Origin: Phormidium tenue FACHB-886
GTDB taxonomy: Bacteria > Cyanobacteriota > Cyanobacteriia > Elainellales > Elainellaceae
DNA: 64,000 bases
NCBI RefSeq assembly: GCF_014764505.1
Contig: NZ_JACXWX010000002.1
Coordinates: forward strand, 310,001 to 374,000
Direction of reading: 5' to 3'
Shown here piece after piece: positions 62,756 through 64,000 of this stretch (position 1 is its first letter; each line of letters begins with the position of its first letter). A program made the translations under genes and the position numbers. Under the pieces are notes generated by a model. The model worked only from the letters and a program-made list of their open reading frames with translations, had not been told where the DNA came from and did not search any database.

Positions 62756-64000
62756 ATGATCTACCCATCTCGCCTCAAACAATTCACCACCGAACATCTA
62801 GATGCTTTAGCGGCAGCGCTGTGCGCTGTGCTGGTGCTGCTGGGTTGGTTTGCGCTGCACCTCCATTGGATAGGATTGGCGCTGTTAATCTTACCTGCTG
62901 CCTATGTGATTGGTGGGTATGACAGTGCCCGCGAAGGATTGACCACGCTGCTTCAAGAAAAAGAGCTAGATGTAGATCTGTTGATGATCGTGGCGGCTTT
63001 AGGCGCAGCAGCTCTGGGGCTGTGGCAGCGCGAATATTATTTCATCGTAGATGGGGCAGTTTTGATTCTGATCTTTGCGATTAGCGGAGCGCTAGAGGGT
63101 TACGCAATGCGGCAAACCGAGCGCAGCATCCGCAGCCTAATGCACCTGGCCCCCGATACCGCTAGACTTATTCGCGATCGTCAAGAAGAACAAGTGGCGA
63201 TCGCTCAACTGAGAGTTGGAGATACCATTTTAGTTAAACCGGGGGAACTAATTCCCACGGACGGCGTGATTTTAGAAGGATATAGCACAATTAATCAGGC
63301 AGCAATCACAGGTGAATCATTGCCTGTGGAGAAGACGATCGGCGATCAAGTTTTTGCCGGAACGCTTAATGGAAATGGCGCACTACTGCTGAAACTGCAC
63401 CAGCCGCCTGAGAGCAGCCTAATTCAGCGAGTGATTCGCCTAGTAGAGCAGGCACAAACTGAAGAACCCCCTTCGCAGCAGTTTATCGAGCGATTTGAGC
63501 GGGGCTATGCGCGAGTGATCGTCTGGGCAGGAATTCTGTTTGCCGTGTTGCCGCCCTTTCTGCTGGGCTGGAGCTGGGAAACGGCGATCTATCGGGCGTT
63601 GATTTTTCTAGTTGTGGCTTCGCCTTGTGCTTTGATGGCAGCGATTATGCCAACGCTGCTGTCGGGAATTGCCAATGGGGCAAGGCAGGGTATTCTGTTC
63701 AAAAATGGCGCTCAGCTAGAGCAGATCGGCAAGGTGCAGGCGATCGCTTTCGACAAAACAGGTACGCTCACGACCGGGCAGGCAGAAGTTCATACAATTA
63801 TTGCTGCCGCTGATCGCTCGCCGCAGGAGGTGCTGCAGGTTGCCGCCGCGCTTGAAGCCTATTCAGAGCATCCAATCGGGCAGGCAATTTATCGGGCTGC
63901 TCAGAGCATAGAGCTTCCAACGGCAATAGGGGTGCAGGCACAGCCGGGATTGGGAATTGTCGGTCAAATTGCCGATCAGACGATTCGAGTGGGGCAGTTC
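62756..64000 (+). CDS. coaT: Cobalt-exporting P1B-type ATPase CoaT (3' end outside window)
   Basis: The reading frame is open from ATG 62756 to the window end (415 codons). Features: no N-terminal metal-binding CxxC domain; paired membrane helices from ~20; actuator-domain TGES (185-188); SPC in the sixth helix (289-291, VVASPCALMA), the signature of the Co-type P1B pumps rather than CPC; phosphorylation site DKTGT (Asp333); and a start of the nucleotide domain with the conserved HP (EHPIGQ). With adjacent CoaR it forms the cobalt-efflux module. Confidence 0.93.
   Translation, partial: MIYPSRLKQFTTEHLDALAAALCAVLVLLGWFALHLHWIGLALLILPAAYVIGGYDSAREGLTTLLQEKELDVDLLMIVAALGAAALGLWQREYYFIVDGAVLILIFAISGALEGYAMRQTERSIRSLMHLAPDTARLIRDRQEEQVAIAQLRVGDTILVKPGELIPTDGVILEGYSTINQAAITGESLPVEKTIGDQVFAGTLNGNGALLLKLHQPPESSLIQRVIRLVEQAQTEEPPSQQFIERFERGYARVIVWAGILFAVLPPFLLGWSWETAIYRALIFLVVASPCALMAAIMPTLLSGIANGARQGILFKNGAQLEQIGKVQAIAFDKTGTLTTGQAEVHTIIAAADRSPQEVLQVAAALEAYSEHPIGQAIYRAAQSIELPTAIGVQAQPGLGIVGQIADQTIRVGQF

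Noticed and set aside
1-64000. CRISPR arrays, insertion sequences, integrases, prophage genes
   Set aside because: No regularly spaced repeats, transposase or integrase motifs, or phage structural genes were found; tRNA-Arg has no adjacent integrase or attachment-site duplication.

Overview
The window is cyanobacterial chromosome. The HIP1 octamer GCGATCGC and its core CGATCG recur throughout. RNA polymerase has the split rpoC1/rpoC2 arrangement, and ndhO, the phylloquinone genes menC/menE, DUF3318 and DUF1997 proteins, a LabA-like NYN protein and the CoaR/CoaT cobalt module are all cyanobacterial hallmarks. The domain-rich kinases, a large DUF4347/RTX surface protein and several decayed genes suggest a large-genome, probably filamentous species. 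I cannot name the genus from sequence alone.

Layout. 1-10 kb: end of a membrane protein, LabA-like NYN protein, a PPC-like beta protein, a hollowed-out peptidylprolyl isomerase relic, a PAS/GAF histidine kinase whose GAF domain carries both cyanobacteriochrome cysteines, tRNA-Arg(CCG), a YdjM-like membrane protein, NurA, and a second PPC-like protein. 10-13.4 kb: DUF3318-menC-menE, overlapping genes for phylloquinone side-ring synthesis. 13.1-16.2 kb: an accessory island with an XRE-type regulator behind two matching 16-bp operators, a CHAT protease-FGE fusion ending in a possible DGR variable region, and a Uma2 relic. 16.2-25.7 kb: hydantoinase, GNAT, DUF1232, sagB-thiL, a TPR-like protein, ndhO, mdh, a 46-aa protein, aroQ, larE. 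26-37.1 kb (minus strand): rpsT-tatD-rpoB-rpoC1-rpoC2, with an intrinsic-terminator-like hairpin in the rpoB leader. 37.3-50.6 kb: rarA with a methyltransferase-like C-terminus, an alpha/beta hydrolase-fold protein, HAD phosphatase, sppA, aroH, gdhA, a DJ-1/PfpI protein, recF, GH104-like muramidase, a TIC62-like SDR, DUF1997. 50.8-58.9 kb: DUF4347/RTX surface protein, a second histidine kinase, aldo/keto reductase, and a decayed Ser/Thr kinase-TPR-PPC gene. 59-64 kb: a PD-(D/E)XK exonuclease, two small unknown proteins, a TSD-motif halorhodopsin, and the divergent coaR/coaT pair (coaT runs off the window).

Most genes are housekeeping. The points of most interest are the TSD rhodopsin (light-driven anion pump), the candidate DXCF cyanobacteriochrome kinase, the operator-XRE-CHAT/FGE unit with its variable-region-like tail, and three genes that kept both ends while losing their middles. 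Starts were chosen from ribosome-binding sites and family length. Functions come from motif recognition by eye, with no database search.
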